Source: UBA2779 sp965232615
GTDB lineage: Bacteria > Spirochaetota > Spirochaetia > DSM-2461
Length of the DNA: 64,000 nucleotides
Direction of reading: 5' to 3'
Assembly: GCA_965232615.1 (NCBI GenBank)
Contig: OZ246985.1
Coordinates: 992,001 to 1,056,000 of the forward strand
Part shown: piece after piece, positions 44,293 through 53,713 of the stretch
How positions within the stretch are numbered: position 1 is the first letter of the stretch
Layout of the letters: each line of letters begins with the position of its first letter
Notes under the pieces: generated by a model
What the model saw: only the letters and a program-made list of their open reading frames with translations
Told to the model about the DNA's origin: nothing
The model's database searches: none
Made by a program: the position numbers and the translations under genes

Positions 44293-44313
44293 ATCATTCT
44301 CCAGGGAACTCGT

Positions 44314-45468
44314 ATGGATTTCCATTTTCCGGGACTGACCCACACACAAATGAAACCACCCGTTATTGTCGCAGAAATTGGTACAGCCCATAATGGAGAT
44401 AAACAGAAGGCCCTGGATCTGGTTAACGCAGCAGCTGATGCAGGAGCAGACGCAGTAAAAGTGCAGGTTGTATTCGCCGATGAAATTCTCCCCCCGGAAG
44501 CTGGACTTGTTCCTCTACCTGGTGGATCTGTGCCATTATACGAGGTTTTTCGCTCCCTGGAACAACCTTTGAGTTTTTACACTACTCTGGCTGAACAGGC
44601 GAAGAAACGGAACCTGGAATTCCTGGGAACGCCCTTTGGGAAGAAAAGTGTCGAACTATTGAAGGATATAGGAGTTAAAATCTGGAAAGTCGCTTCACCT
44701 GAACTCAATCACGAACCATTGCTGGAACAATTAGCCAGCCTTGGGCAGCCACTGGTTCTTTCAACCGGAGTGAGCCTGCCTGAAGATATTGAACAGGCAT
44801 TGAATGTTATTAGAAGTTGTGGAGCACCTCCAGTTACACTTCTTCACTGTCTTACATGCTATCCGGCACCGGAAAATGAAGCCAATCTGCGTAGTATCGC
44901 AACTTTGACAACAAAGTTCCATGTGCCCGTAGGTCTATCGGATCACAGTCTTGATCCAATTCTACTTCCAGTTCTAGCCGTGGCCTCTGGGGCTGTTATT
45001 GTGGAAAAACACATCACTTTGAGTCATAAAACCGATGGTTTGGATGACCGGGTGGCCTTACTCCCGGATGACTTTGCCCTGATGACAGCCGCAGTGAAGC
45101 GATATGCACCGAAGGAAAATCTGTCACAGGAGGTCGACAATAAGCATCTGAATTATGTGATTACTGAATTAATGCCAGAGTATGGACTTCCCCGTATTGA
45201 AGCCGCTCTGGGCGATGGTATTCTGGGTCTGGCAGAGTCGGAGATACCACATTATGGAAGAACCAATCGTTCCATACATGCTACAGGTCCATTGGCTGCT
45301 GGAACAACTGTCAGCCTGGAGAATACCGCACTGCTGCGAACGGAGAAGGAACTGCGCCCGGGGATTTCTCCACGGGATAGAGTCAAAGTATACGGACAGC
45401 GGTTGGTCAGAGATGTCGCCTCCGGGGATGGCATTACATGGGAAGATCTTGAACCTGGATCCATGTAA
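44314..45468 (+). CDS. N-acetylneuraminate synthase-family protein (NeuB-like)
   Basis: 384 residues. A NeuB TIM barrel (IVAEIGTAHNGDKQKALDLV, LGTPFGKKSVELL, KVASPELNH, LLHCLTCYPAP, GLSDHS, EKHITL) is followed by a C-terminal SAF/antifreeze-like domain (GRTNRSIHATGPLAAGT). Such enzymes condense PEP with an N-acetylated sugar to make sialic or legionaminic-type nonulosonic acids. No other nonulosonate gene is in the window, so the exact product is open. Starts 21 bases after serS. Confidence 0.88.
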   Translation: MDFHFPGLTHTQMKPPVIVAEIGTAHNGDKQKALDLVNAAADAGADAVKVQVVFADEILPPEAGLVPLPGGSVPLYEVFRSLEQPLSFYTTLAEQAKKRNLEFLGTPFGKKSVELLKDIGVKIWKVASPELNHEPLLEQLASLGQPLVLSTGVSLPEDIEQALNVIRSCGAPPVTLLHCLTCYPAPENEANLRSIATLTTKFHVPVGLSDHSLDPILLPVLAVASGAVIVEKHITLSHKTDGLDDRVALLPDDFALMTAAVKRYAPKENLSQEVDNKHLNYVITELMPEYGLPRIEAALGDGILGLAESEIPHYGRTNRSIHATGPLAAGTTVSLENTALLRTEKELRPGISPRDRVKVYGQRLVRDVASGDGITWEDLEPGSM

Positions 45469-45881
45469 GTGATCCCTGTTATGTACCGGATGAATGGTCG
45501 GACAGGAATTCCCTCATAAAAACTCACATCACTCTTCATGGTGCTATTTGTCATTCAGCAATTCAGGTTGGGATGCCGTCATAGGCAGGGGACCGCGTTC
45601 TTTCTGATACTGTCAGGAATATGAGGTCAATCCGGGCAAAATTGTGGCAAAGTTTAAAAAGGTATTCGGAAAATTTTCAGTTGAGTCGACAATAGGCTCA
45701 TGACACTCATGAGATTCTTGGTTGTATTCATTTCTTTTGCCATTCTTGCGACACATATTCTTATTGTTTAGGATGATCAGTATAACAGTGTCTCTGTTAA
45801 ATCATTCCGATAATCCAGAATATGGTTTCATTGCATACAGCTGGTACCCTCTGCTTCTCTTGAAAATTGGAATGATTATAA
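45469..45881. other. Intergenic region with possible signal-peptide fragment
   Basis: A 23-codon frame at 45700-45771 (MTLMRFLVVFISFAILATHI) reads like a bare signal peptide and stops at once, perhaps the start of a lost secreted-protein gene. Nothing else recognisable up to repeat A9. Confidence 0.3.
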
Positions 45882-46137
45882 GGGCAACCTCTAAAAAACC
45901 GTTTTTGGAATTTGGCGCAATGGCGGTGTGTTCCTCGGGCTACGCCCTGCGGTACACACCTGATTAGATTTTTTCTTGATGCAAGGCGGCAGAAGCGGAG
46001 CGTAGCTGGGTGGTTGGCGGTGCGTTCCTCGGAGCTTTGCTCCTGCGGTACGCACCTGCTTACGTGAGCATTTTGACAACGCAGCAGCGAGGAAAAAGAT
46101 CAAGCCAGAAACGAAATAAGTTTTTTTAGAGGTGCCC
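45882..46137 (+). repeat. Family A/B composite element, copy A9
   Basis: 256 bases with family A ends (GGGCAACCTCTAAAAAACCG; TTTTTTTAGAGGTGCCC). It holds two hairpin units of different type, one with the GGTGTGT/ACACACC stem and one with GGTGCGT/ACGCACC, separated by a B-type module (GCAAGGCGGCAGAAGCGGAG). A partial flank match TAA is present. Confidence 0.82.
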
Positions 46138-46370
46138 TAAGGTAATTCGTTGACTTTACAAGAATTCCCATGTACTGGATAATAGATTCAAAGTAGATTT
46201 GAGAATTCCAGGAAATAGGAAATATCAATAATTGACTACGTTCGAAATCCTGAGGGAAACCAACAATGAATTATACGCAGATGGGGAAGGTATCCTGGTG
46301 GTTGTGAAAACTCTTGACAGGAATTTGAGTGGTATGAATTAGAAATCATACTGTACGAGGAGATACTGCT
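46138..46370 (+). other. Leader region of the transporter-cyclase cluster
   Basis: TTGACA at 46314-46319 is followed after 16 bases by GAATTA, a weak promoter candidate. A 36-residue frame at 46232-46342 (MTTFEILRETNNELYADGEG) overlaps it; it has no Shine-Dalgarno sequence and no family that I know. Confidence 0.35.
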
Positions 46371-47204
46371 ATGAAAAGATTTAACAGATTATCAATTCTT
46401 CTGATTACGTTGTTCAGTGTGGCACAATATGTATCCGCACAGCAGCAACCGATAGCACCGGATTTTCAGAGGATTATAAATCGCAAAAAATTAATAGTCG
46501 CAATTCATTCGGTTGATCAACCTCCCTTTTTCTTTATCAACAGCAGTAATGAGCTAGCAGGATTCGATATCGAACTTGCAAAGGGAATAGCTGAAGAACT
46601 GGGTGTAGAAGTTGAATTCAACAGGGAAGCCCGGGGATTTAACGATCTTGTCGATATTGTAGACAGGGAAGAAGCCGATATGGCCATCAGCAAGTTGAGC
46701 CGAACATTGAAGCGTTCCAGGGTAATCAGCTATTCAACCCCCTACATTATCTTTCGTCAGGCTCTTGTTGTGAATCGCCTGGAACTGGCCAAAAAGGCTC
46801 CCTCCAATGAAGATATTCCTCCGTTTATTAAGGATTTTACCGGAAGACTCGGAATAATTGCCAATTCATCCTATGTCAACTATGCCATAATGAATTTCCC
46901 AAGAGCCACAATTGTTGAACTGCCCACGTGGAATGATGTTATTGATGCTGTCTTCACTGGCGATGTCCTGGCTGGTTACAGAGATGAGTTGGAGATTAAG
47001 AAAATAATTAGATCCAGAAACGATGCATCATTGAAAGTAAAGAGCATAATTATAAAAGATGAAAAAGATCCAATTGCCATAGCTGTGAAGCGCAGCAACA
47101 CTCAACTTTTATTATGGATCAACCTTTATCTGGAGTCTTTTATAGATAGAATAACTGCGGACGAATTATTGAACAGATATCCGGAAATATTCGAATCGAA
47201 ATAA
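46371..47204 (+). CDS. Family 3 amino-acid-type solute-binding protein
   Basis: 277 residues with a signal peptide (RLSILLITLFSVAQYVSAQ). The PBPb/SBP_bac_3 domain begins at KLIVAIHSVDQPPFFFINSS, with GFDIELAKGIAEELGV, EADMAISKLSRTLKRS (ligand Arg region) and YSTPYIIFRQALVV. It should bind an amino acid in the periplasm. No ABC permease accompanies it. Instead the next gene, 15 bases on, is an SDF symporter carrying its own copy of the same domain, so it probably delivers ligand to or modulates that protein. Confidence 0.9.
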   Translation: MKRFNRLSILLITLFSVAQYVSAQQQPIAPDFQRIINRKKLIVAIHSVDQPPFFFINSSNELAGFDIELAKGIAEELGVEVEFNREARGFNDLVDIVDREEADMAISKLSRTLKRSRVISYSTPYIIFRQALVVNRLELAKKAPSNEDIPPFIKDFTGRLGIIANSSYVNYAIMNFPRATIVELPTWNDVIDAVFTGDVLAGYRDELEIKKIIRSRNDASLKVKSIIIKDEKDPIAIAVKRSNTQLLLWINLYLESFIDRITADELLNRYPEIFESK

Positions 47205-47219
47205 TGGAGTGTGGACTAA

Positions 47220-49328
47220 GTGAAAACTAAAAAACAAGCCAGTATGAGTCTGCTAAAAAACCCCATTACAGTCCTTGCAGCAATTACAATTGCTATATTG
47301 CTTGGAGTACTGGGAAGCAGGGGAGATGTTACAGTTCCGGCCAATGAACGCACAATATATGATTGGATTGGTGCAGTATTAATCGTGTGCATGCCTCTGG
47401 GCGATATGTATCTCAATATGCTCAGGATGACTATCTATCCCATCCTTATTGCGGCGATTGTTTCAAGTATTGCCGGACTTGTGAAAACCCCGGAGATAGG
47501 GAAATATCTCTCCCGCATGCTAGCATTTTTTGGACTTATGCTTTTACTTACAGCGGCTCTGGGGACGTTCGCGGGAATAATCGGAAGGCCTGGAGCAGGA
47601 CTCAGTGAGGAAGCTAAGGAAATCCTTAGTAGAAGCATTGAGAAATCTGAATACAAAGTTGATATTGAGATATCTCTGGCAGAACAGGAAACACAAGTCG
47701 AAAAAGCAACAATTATAGATTTTATTGCCAATATCATTCCCAGAAATGTCTTTAAATCTCTGGTGGATGAACTTGCCCTGCAATTGGTTATCTTTTCAAT
47801 ACTGTTTGGTATTGCCTCCGGAGTTATCGGGGGAGAAAGAAGCGAATTCATTGTCACTGTGTTTGAAGGTCTCTTCAAAGCATTTCAGGCGATTATCAGT
47901 TGGTTGATGTATCTGCTTCCGATTGGATTAATTTTTCTGATTGCGGGACAAATAGCCTCAAGTCAGAAGTTCTTTGAAGTTTTAGCAGCAATGATAAGAT
48001 TCATAGTCCTGTTTTATATCGTTGGATTACTTCTACTGGTTATCAATACAATTATTATCTGGAGAAGAAGTAAGGAAAAATTAGGACTTGTTTTGAAAGA
48101 GCTTCTGGATCCGATAATAATCGCTTTGGCTACAAGAAGCAGTTTTGCCACACTTCCTTCCGCAATGAAGGCATTGAATCAAAAGCTTGGTTTTTTTGAA
48201 AACGCAACCAAACTTTATATTCCTCTCGGTATCACACTGGGGCGTTTTGGAAATATTCTTTATTTTGCCCTTGCCACTGTATTCGTCAGTCAGTTGTATG
48301 GTTCGCCGTTAACAACAGGCAGTATCTTCATTGCACTCATTGGCAGTATCTTTGCTGGAACGGCCACTGCGGGAGCGACAGGGCTTACCACACTCGGTTT
48401 GATGAGTATTGTCCTTGAGCCCATGGGACTGCCGATAGAGGCAGTTTTAATCCTGTTTATGACCATTGATACAATTATCGATCCTCTGCGCACACTACTT
48501 ATTGTGCATTCCAACATGGCCGTCAATGCTCTGGTAGCAGGGAAGGCATCGAAATATGAACGGAGAATTGTGATACGGGATGAAAATGAGCCAATTACAG
48601 AACAATCCCCGATAGATGAAATTCAGGCTAAAGGTGAAATTATAGTGGCGATCAGGAGTAATGATATTCCACTTTTTCATGAAGTATCGAGAGGCAGTTA
48701 TTCTGGAGTTGATATCGAACTGGCAAGAAAGATTGCTGACGAATTTGATGTAAAGCTCAAAATTGATAACAGTGCAGGTTCAGAGAAGGATATAATCAAT
48801 AATCTTACCAGCCAGAAAGCTGACTTTGCATTGTCAAGGTTAAAAATAACACCAGATATCAAGAAAGAACTTTGTGTTACAAAGCCATATTTTTCCACTC
48901 CCCGTGCATTGCTGGTAAATAAAAGCTTTGTCAAGGATGGCGAGATTAAATCACAACTGGCTTCATTCAGCGGTAAGGTCGGTGCTTTCAGAGATCCGGA
49001 GTTAATGGCAGGGGCAGATAAACTCTTCCCTGAATCGGATAGGAAAGGATTTGAGAATTATGACGATATGGTAATGGCTTTGATATCCAGCGAAGTCGAG
49101 ATAGTCTATGGGTGCAAATTGGATTTACAGTATTCGATGAGAAAATTAGAAACAAATAGAAAGAAGAATCTTTATACTATTTCATTCCACAGTTCTGCGG
49201 ATAGTTATGTAATTGCTCTACCCAGGAGATATAGAGCATTTGTATATGTATTTAATAGAGTTATTGAGAAAAATTTCTTTGATATAGATGAAAAAAAACT
49301 TATTTTCAGGTATGGGGATGAACTGTAA
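47220..49328 (+). CDS. SDF (dicarboxylate/amino acid:cation) symporter fused to SBP domain
   Basis: 702 residues. Residues about 12-445 form a complete SDF transporter: HP1 at ATRSSFATLPS (304-314), TM7 PLGITLGRFGNILY (335-348), HP2 FAGTATAGATGL (378-389), TM8 IDTIIDPLRTLLIVH. The sodium motif NMDGT is GRFGN here, while the substrate Arg-Thr (RT, 424-425) remains. Residues about 472-700 are a family 3 binding domain (EIIVAIRSNDIPLFHE, YSGVDIELARKIADEF). With canonical SDF topology this domain would be cytoplasmic, because no extra span is seen between the parts. Confidence 0.9.
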   Translation: MKTKKQASMSLLKNPITVLAAITIAILLGVLGSRGDVTVPANERTIYDWIGAVLIVCMPLGDMYLNMLRMTIYPILIAAIVSSIAGLVKTPEIGKYLSRMLAFFGLMLLLTAALGTFAGIIGRPGAGLSEEAKEILSRSIEKSEYKVDIEISLAEQETQVEKATIIDFIANIIPRNVFKSLVDELALQLVIFSILFGIASGVIGGERSEFIVTVFEGLFKAFQAIISWLMYLLPIGLIFLIAGQIASSQKFFEVLAAMIRFIVLFYIVGLLLLVINTIIIWRRSKEKLGLVLKELLDPIIIALATRSSFATLPSAMKALNQKLGFFENATKLYIPLGITLGRFGNILYFALATVFVSQLYGSPLTTGSIFIALIGSIFAGTATAGATGLTTLGLMSIVLEPMGLPIEAVLILFMTIDTIIDPLRTLLIVHSNMAVNALVAGKASKYERRIVIRDENEPITEQSPIDEIQAKGEIIVAIRSNDIPLFHEVSRGSYSGVDIELARKIADEFDVKLKIDNSAGSEKDIINNLTSQKADFALSRLKITPDIKKELCVTKPYFSTPRALLVNKSFVKDGEIKSQLASFSGKVGAFRDPELMAGADKLFPESDRKGFENYDDMVMALISSEVEIVYGCKLDLQYSMRKLETNRKKNLYTISFHSSADSYVIALPRRYRAFVYVFNRVIEKNFFDIDEKKLIFRYGDEL

Positions 49329-49393
49329 GGGAATGCCTGTTGGAGTGTGTTCTCTGATTCAAAAGAGAAGAATTTGATAGCATATCTTGTTTC

Positions 49394-49422
49394 TTATCAG
49401 TGTGAAGATAGTCAGATATAAT
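49394..49422 (+). promoter_or_regulatory. Promoter of transporter-cyclase gene
   Basis: TTATCA (49394-49399), 17-base spacer, TATAAT (49417-49422), 47 bases before the ATG. The -10 is perfect and the -35 matches at four of six. It lies in the 141-base gap after the SDF-SBP gene, so the cyclase can be transcribed independently. Confidence 0.6.
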
Positions 49423-49469
49423 GAAAACTGAATAGATGTATCTTAACGGAGGTCTCAAGTCTATTCCTA

Positions 49470-52400
49470 ATGGGTGAAAATTTATTTACAAAGAAAGAAA
49501 TCAAATTATCCACTAATCCTCTGCTCATACTGATAGCGATTTTATGTGCAATCCCCTTAGGAATTCTTATTCGTAAATTTGCTCAGTTTCCTCCTGATAG
49601 TATCAATTACAGAATATTTTATAATGTTGATATATTACTCACTACAATGGGAAGTCTTTATTTGAATATTCTGAAAATGGTGATATCTCCAATAATATTT
49701 ACGTCGATAGTAACAAGCCTCACGGGACTTGTTCAATCAAAATATATTGGAATATTTATTCGAAAATTCGTTCTCATTTATATCGCTTTTTTCATAGTAT
49801 TCAGTCTGACAGGAGTTCTCAGTGGCATTGTTTTCAGTGTGGGAAAAGGAATTAACAGTGATAACCTGCAGAGAATAGGGGAAATAATACAAAAAGAGAA
49901 AGAAATTGAGGTCTTCCTGACCTCATCAGCAGAAATCGAAAAAGGCAGTGATTTTTTTCGATTTCTGTTGAACTTTTTTTCCAGAAATATATTCACCTCT
50001 CTGGTAAATGACATGAGATTTCAAGTCGTCTTTTCTTCAATCCTTCTTGGTGTAGCGATTGCTTCTCTGGATGGTAAACAAAGAGATTATACTGTATCTT
50101 TTTTTACAAGTGTCATGCATGCCCTGCAGGAAATAACACGATGGGTATTATGTCTTCTTCCTCTTGGAGTATTCTGTCTGCTGTCAACTCAGTTAGCAAT
50201 TATGGAAACTGGTATTCTTTTTGCCATGATAAAATTCATAATCGTTTTTTTCGTGACAGCTCTCATCCTGCTTGCATTGAACACCATTATTATATGGAAA
50301 AGGAGCAAAAAAAAATTAGGGTATGTCATCAATTCATTGATGAATCCTGTCATAGTGGCCCTCCTGTCAGGAAGCAGTTATGTTGCACTACCGGTCGCTG
50401 TGGATACCCTGAGCAGAAAACTTGGTTTTTTTGAGAAGACAAGCAGACTGTTACTGCCTTTGGGCATAACTATTGGACGATTCGGGAGTATCCTGTATTT
50501 TGCCATAGTGGCCGTATTTGCCCAGCACTTGTATGACCAGGACTTCACCATGTACCGGATAGGAATAATCATAATCAGTTCCATCCTGGCCGGTATCGCA
50601 TCAACCGGGACAACAGGTCCTGCCGCTGTCGGGGTTTTAGCCTTTGTACTCATACCTTCAGGAATACCACCAGAAATCATCATTTCAATTTTTATTGCGA
50701 TTGATGTTCTGGCAGATCCCATACGGAACCTCCTGATAGTTCATACCAATATAGCCGCATCATCCCTGGTCATTGAAACAACATCTACCCGTGGGGATAG
50801 GAGGCTTGGTCTAAAAGGAATTAAACCTCTCATTACTTTGAGAGCCAGTGTTGTTGTTCTTATTGTCGCATCTATTGTGTTATCCGGGCTTACAACATTT
50901 ATAGTCGCCTATAAGGGAAGCAAGCGAAGTGTGTACTATATCGCTGAAAATATGATGGATGAAATGTCATCTGCTATAGCCGATAAAACAACCGGTTATA
51001 TGCACGGTGCTGAATCAATCATTAAAGAATTAAAATATATGCTGGTAAATGATAATTTTAATTTAGATGATGAAGCAGTTTTCCTGCAGTTATTGCGGGA
51101 AATCCTTGTGATCAATGAGGAAATTGGATCCATTTATTTAGGTAGACCGGATGGTTCTTTCACAATGGTCAAGAGAATGCTTGATGGGAGTATAAGTTAT
51201 CGGGTTATTAAACGTACCAGAGAAACTGTATCTATCGACTGGATACATGATAATGACGCGAATACTGTATATTTTTCCGATGAAATACTGCCAATAGACC
51301 AGGGATATGATCCTCGAAGTAGGAGCTGGTATAACCTGGCAATCGACAAGGATGAACTGGTTTGGCAGGATGTATATGTATTCTCATCAGATCATATTCC
51401 GGGTATTACATGTGCCATCCCCGCGTATAAGGATAATGAACTGATTGGAGTGTTGGGTGTGGATATCGGTGTTGCGGAATTTTCATTCTTCCTGGGAGAT
51501 CTTGATCTATCTGAAACCGGTGAGGCAGTACTCCTGAATAATAAGGATGATTTAATTGCAGTGAGTTCGGATAGATCTACGAATTTAGATAGATTTGATA
51601 GATTCATAAAGAGTAATCAGGACAATGACAAACTGGAGCTTATTCCTGCCGCGAAATCTGAAAATCCCTTGATCAGAGATTCTTATCTGACTTATCAGAC
51701 GACAAAAAATGTACAGCAGCTGCCTGTTTTTCATACCAATGGAAAAACGTATGCGACTTTTTACAAAAATTTCAGTCCCAATGATTATTTCAACTGGTCA
51801 ATAGGTATTATTATTCCTGAATTGAGTTTAATGGCACAGGTGAATCGCAATAACATTATCGTAATAACTCTCTGGTCATTTTTTATGATTTTATCTCTTC
51901 TAATTGGATTGAAGTTTTCCAAATCGATTTCAAAACCACTTAGACTTCTGTCCTCCGAAATGGAAAAGGTACAAGCATTCTCCCTTAACGATATTGAAGA
52001 AGTTCCTTCGGTAATTCAGGAAGTAAACGAGATGAATCACTCATTTGCCAACATGGTTACCGGATTGAGATCCTTCAATAAATATGTTCCCTCCAATCTT
52101 GTATCAAAACTAATAAGTCTTGGCAAAGAAGCTGTTATTGGTGGAGAAAAGAAAGTCCTGACATTGTTCTTTTCTGACATCAGGAATTTCACCACAATCT
52201 GTGAAAAATTTGATCATGTCCATCTTGTAAAAGAGCTGGAAAAATACCTCAGTATAATGAGTAAAAATATTATCCATAGTTCAGGGACAGTCGATAAATA
52301 TATGGGAGATGGGATAATGGCGTTCTGGGGTGCTCCTGATGAAGTAAAGGATCATGCCCTGCAAGCTTGTTATACAGCACTTGATTGTCAAACCAGACTA

Positions 52401-52934
52401 AGAGAAATTTCACAGGATGCTCCCACAGGTTTATTCGCTCAATTCTACACTCGTATTGGAATAAATACAGGAGAGGTTATTGTTGGAAATATGGGCTCAG
52501 ATGAGAGACTGGACTACACTGTTATTGGAGATCCCGCTAACCTTGCCAGTCGACTGGAGGGTCTGAACAAGGTCTATGGTACACACATTATAATCAGTGA
52601 ATCAACTTATGATTATGTAAAGAATCAAGTTGAGGTTCGACTTCTGGACAGAGTAGCGGTCAAAGGGAAACACCAGGGTGTCAGAATCTATGAGTTGATA
52701 TCGAGGAAAGGTGAAATCGATAAAACTGGGGAACAATTCATACAAGAATCTGATTACGGTGCCTCCCTGTATTTCAACAAAGAATGGGAGAAAGCTGCTT
52801 CTGTTTACACAAAACTTCTTCAGATGAAGAGTGGAGATGTTCTATCCAGAACTATGCTTACCCGTTGTCAGGAATACCTGGAGAATCCTCCGCCTGATGA
52901 ATGGGATGGGGTTTATGTCCTCCATACTAAATGA
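49470..52934 (+). CDS. SDF transporter domain fused to Cache, HAMP and class III adenylate cyclase
   Basis: 1154 residues in one frame. SDF domain about 12-435 (HP1 GSSYVALP, TM7 PLGITIGRFGSILYF, TM8 IDVLADPIRNLLIVH). Then a span at 459-480, a dCache sensor 485-790 (VYFSDEILPIDQGYDPRSRS, VLGVDIGVAEFSFFL), a span 795-815, HAMP 815-865, and a cyclase 895-1075. Metal Asp903 and Asp947, adenine-selecting Lys943 and Asp1015, and transition-state Asn1024 and Arg1028 are all present, so it should be active as a dimer. The C-terminal 1085-1154 helical tail is usual for such cyclases. The Shine-Dalgarno GGAGG is 16 bases from ATG. Sensing by transporter and Cache domains is inference. Confidence 0.9.
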   Translation: MGENLFTKKEIKLSTNPLLILIAILCAIPLGILIRKFAQFPPDSINYRIFYNVDILLTTMGSLYLNILKMVISPIIFTSIVTSLTGLVQSKYIGIFIRKFVLIYIAFFIVFSLTGVLSGIVFSVGKGINSDNLQRIGEIIQKEKEIEVFLTSSAEIEKGSDFFRFLLNFFSRNIFTSLVNDMRFQVVFSSILLGVAIASLDGKQRDYTVSFFTSVMHALQEITRWVLCLLPLGVFCLLSTQLAIMETGILFAMIKFIIVFFVTALILLALNTIIIWKRSKKKLGYVINSLMNPVIVALLSGSSYVALPVAVDTLSRKLGFFEKTSRLLLPLGITIGRFGSILYFAIVAVFAQHLYDQDFTMYRIGIIIISSILAGIASTGTTGPAAVGVLAFVLIPSGIPPEIIISIFIAIDVLADPIRNLLIVHTNIAASSLVIETTSTRGDRRLGLKGIKPLITLRASVVVLIVASIVLSGLTTFIVAYKGSKRSVYYIAENMMDEMSSAIADKTTGYMHGAESIIKELKYMLVNDNFNLDDEAVFLQLLREILVINEEIGSIYLGRPDGSFTMVKRMLDGSISYRVIKRTRETVSIDWIHDNDANTVYFSDEILPIDQGYDPRSRSWYNLAIDKDELVWQDVYVFSSDHIPGITCAIPAYKDNELIGVLGVDIGVAEFSFFLGDLDLSETGEAVLLNNKDDLIAVSSDRSTNLDRFDRFIKSNQDNDKLELIPAAKSENPLIRDSYLTYQTTKNVQQLPVFHTNGKTYATFYKNFSPNDYFNWSIGIIIPELSLMAQVNRNNIIVITLWSFFMILSLLIGLKFSKSISKPLRLLSSEMEKVQAFSLNDIEEVPSVIQEVNEMNHSFANMVTGLRSFNKYVPSNLVSKLISLGKEAVIGGEKKVLTLFFSDIRNFTTICEKFDHVHLVKELEKYLSIMSKNIIHSSGTVDKYMGDGIMAFWGAPDEVKDHALQACYTALDCQTRLREISQDAPTGLFAQFYTRIGINTGEVIVGNMGSDERLDYTVIGDPANLASRLEGLNKVYGTHIIISESTYDYVKNQVEVRLLDRVAVKGKHQGVRIYELISRKGEIDKTGEQFIQESDYGASLYFNKEWEKAASVYTKLLQMKSGDVLSRTMLTRCQEYLENPPPDEWDGVYVLHTK

Positions 52935-52941
52935 TAAACTG

Positions 52942-53712
52942 ATGAATATGGACACTGAAAGGATCATAGGAATTGTTGGTGGAGTCGGTCCCTTTGCAGG
53001 ACTTGATATTAACAGGAAAATATTTGAAAACACAAAAGCAATCACCGATCAAGATCACCTCGAAGTCTATCTGTTATCCTGCTCCAGGTATATAACAGAC
53101 AGGACAGAATATCTCCATAATCAGGATAGCATTGAAAACCCGGCAAATGCTATTTTCAATGTTATTTGCAAACTAAATCAAATTGGTGCCGAAATAGTTG
53201 GCATCCCCTGTAACACAGCTCACAGCTCGCTGATATTCAATAGAATTCTTTCCCTTATTTCCAATGCAGAGCTTAATGTGGAACTTGTCAGTATGATTGA
53301 AGAAACAAAAAAAATCATAGAAGAAAACCCGAATAAGCTGAAATCCATTGGATTATTATCAACATTGGGAACATATGGATCGGGAATTTATCAATCTGCC
53401 TTTGCATCAAATGCGGAAATCAAACTTGTGCTTCCATGTGATGAAGATAGGGCGAAAGTTCATAGAGCCATCTACGATAAGGAATTCGGAATAAAAGCAT
53501 TTTCATTTCCTGTATCGGAGAGGGCTGTAGAATTGTTGCATGAAGTCATTCATGTCCTACAAAAAAAGGAAAGAGTGCAAGCCATTATTATGGGGTGTAC
53601 TGAGATACCATTGGCTTTACAACAAAGCAATATCAATATCCCGCTTATTGACCCGACAGAAATCCTCGCTCGGGCTTTAATCCGTAAATCGAATCCATCA
53701 AAATTATCCTGA
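52942..53712 (+). CDS. Aspartate/glutamate racemase family protein
   Basis: 256 residues from ATG 52942 (ATG 52948 is an alternative); the frame opens further upstream inside the cyclase gene. GIVGGVGPFAGLDINRKI at the N-terminus and the two catalytic cysteines, Cys90 in GIPCNTAH and Cys219 in IIMGCTEIPLAL, define the Asp/Glu racemase family (RacX/YgeA-like). It interconverts L and D amino acids in the cytoplasm. Seven bases after the cyclase gene, it suggests that the cluster handles aspartate or glutamate. Confidence 0.9.
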   Translation: MNMDTERIIGIVGGVGPFAGLDINRKIFENTKAITDQDHLEVYLLSCSRYITDRTEYLHNQDSIENPANAIFNVICKLNQIGAEIVGIPCNTAHSSLIFNRILSLISNAELNVELVSMIEETKKIIEENPNKLKSIGLLSTLGTYGSGIYQSAFASNAEIKLVLPCDEDRAKVHRAIYDKEFGIKAFSFPVSERAVELLHEVIHVLQKKERVQAIIMGCTEIPLALQQSNINIPLIDPTEILARALIRKSNPSKLS

Positions 53713-53713
53713 T

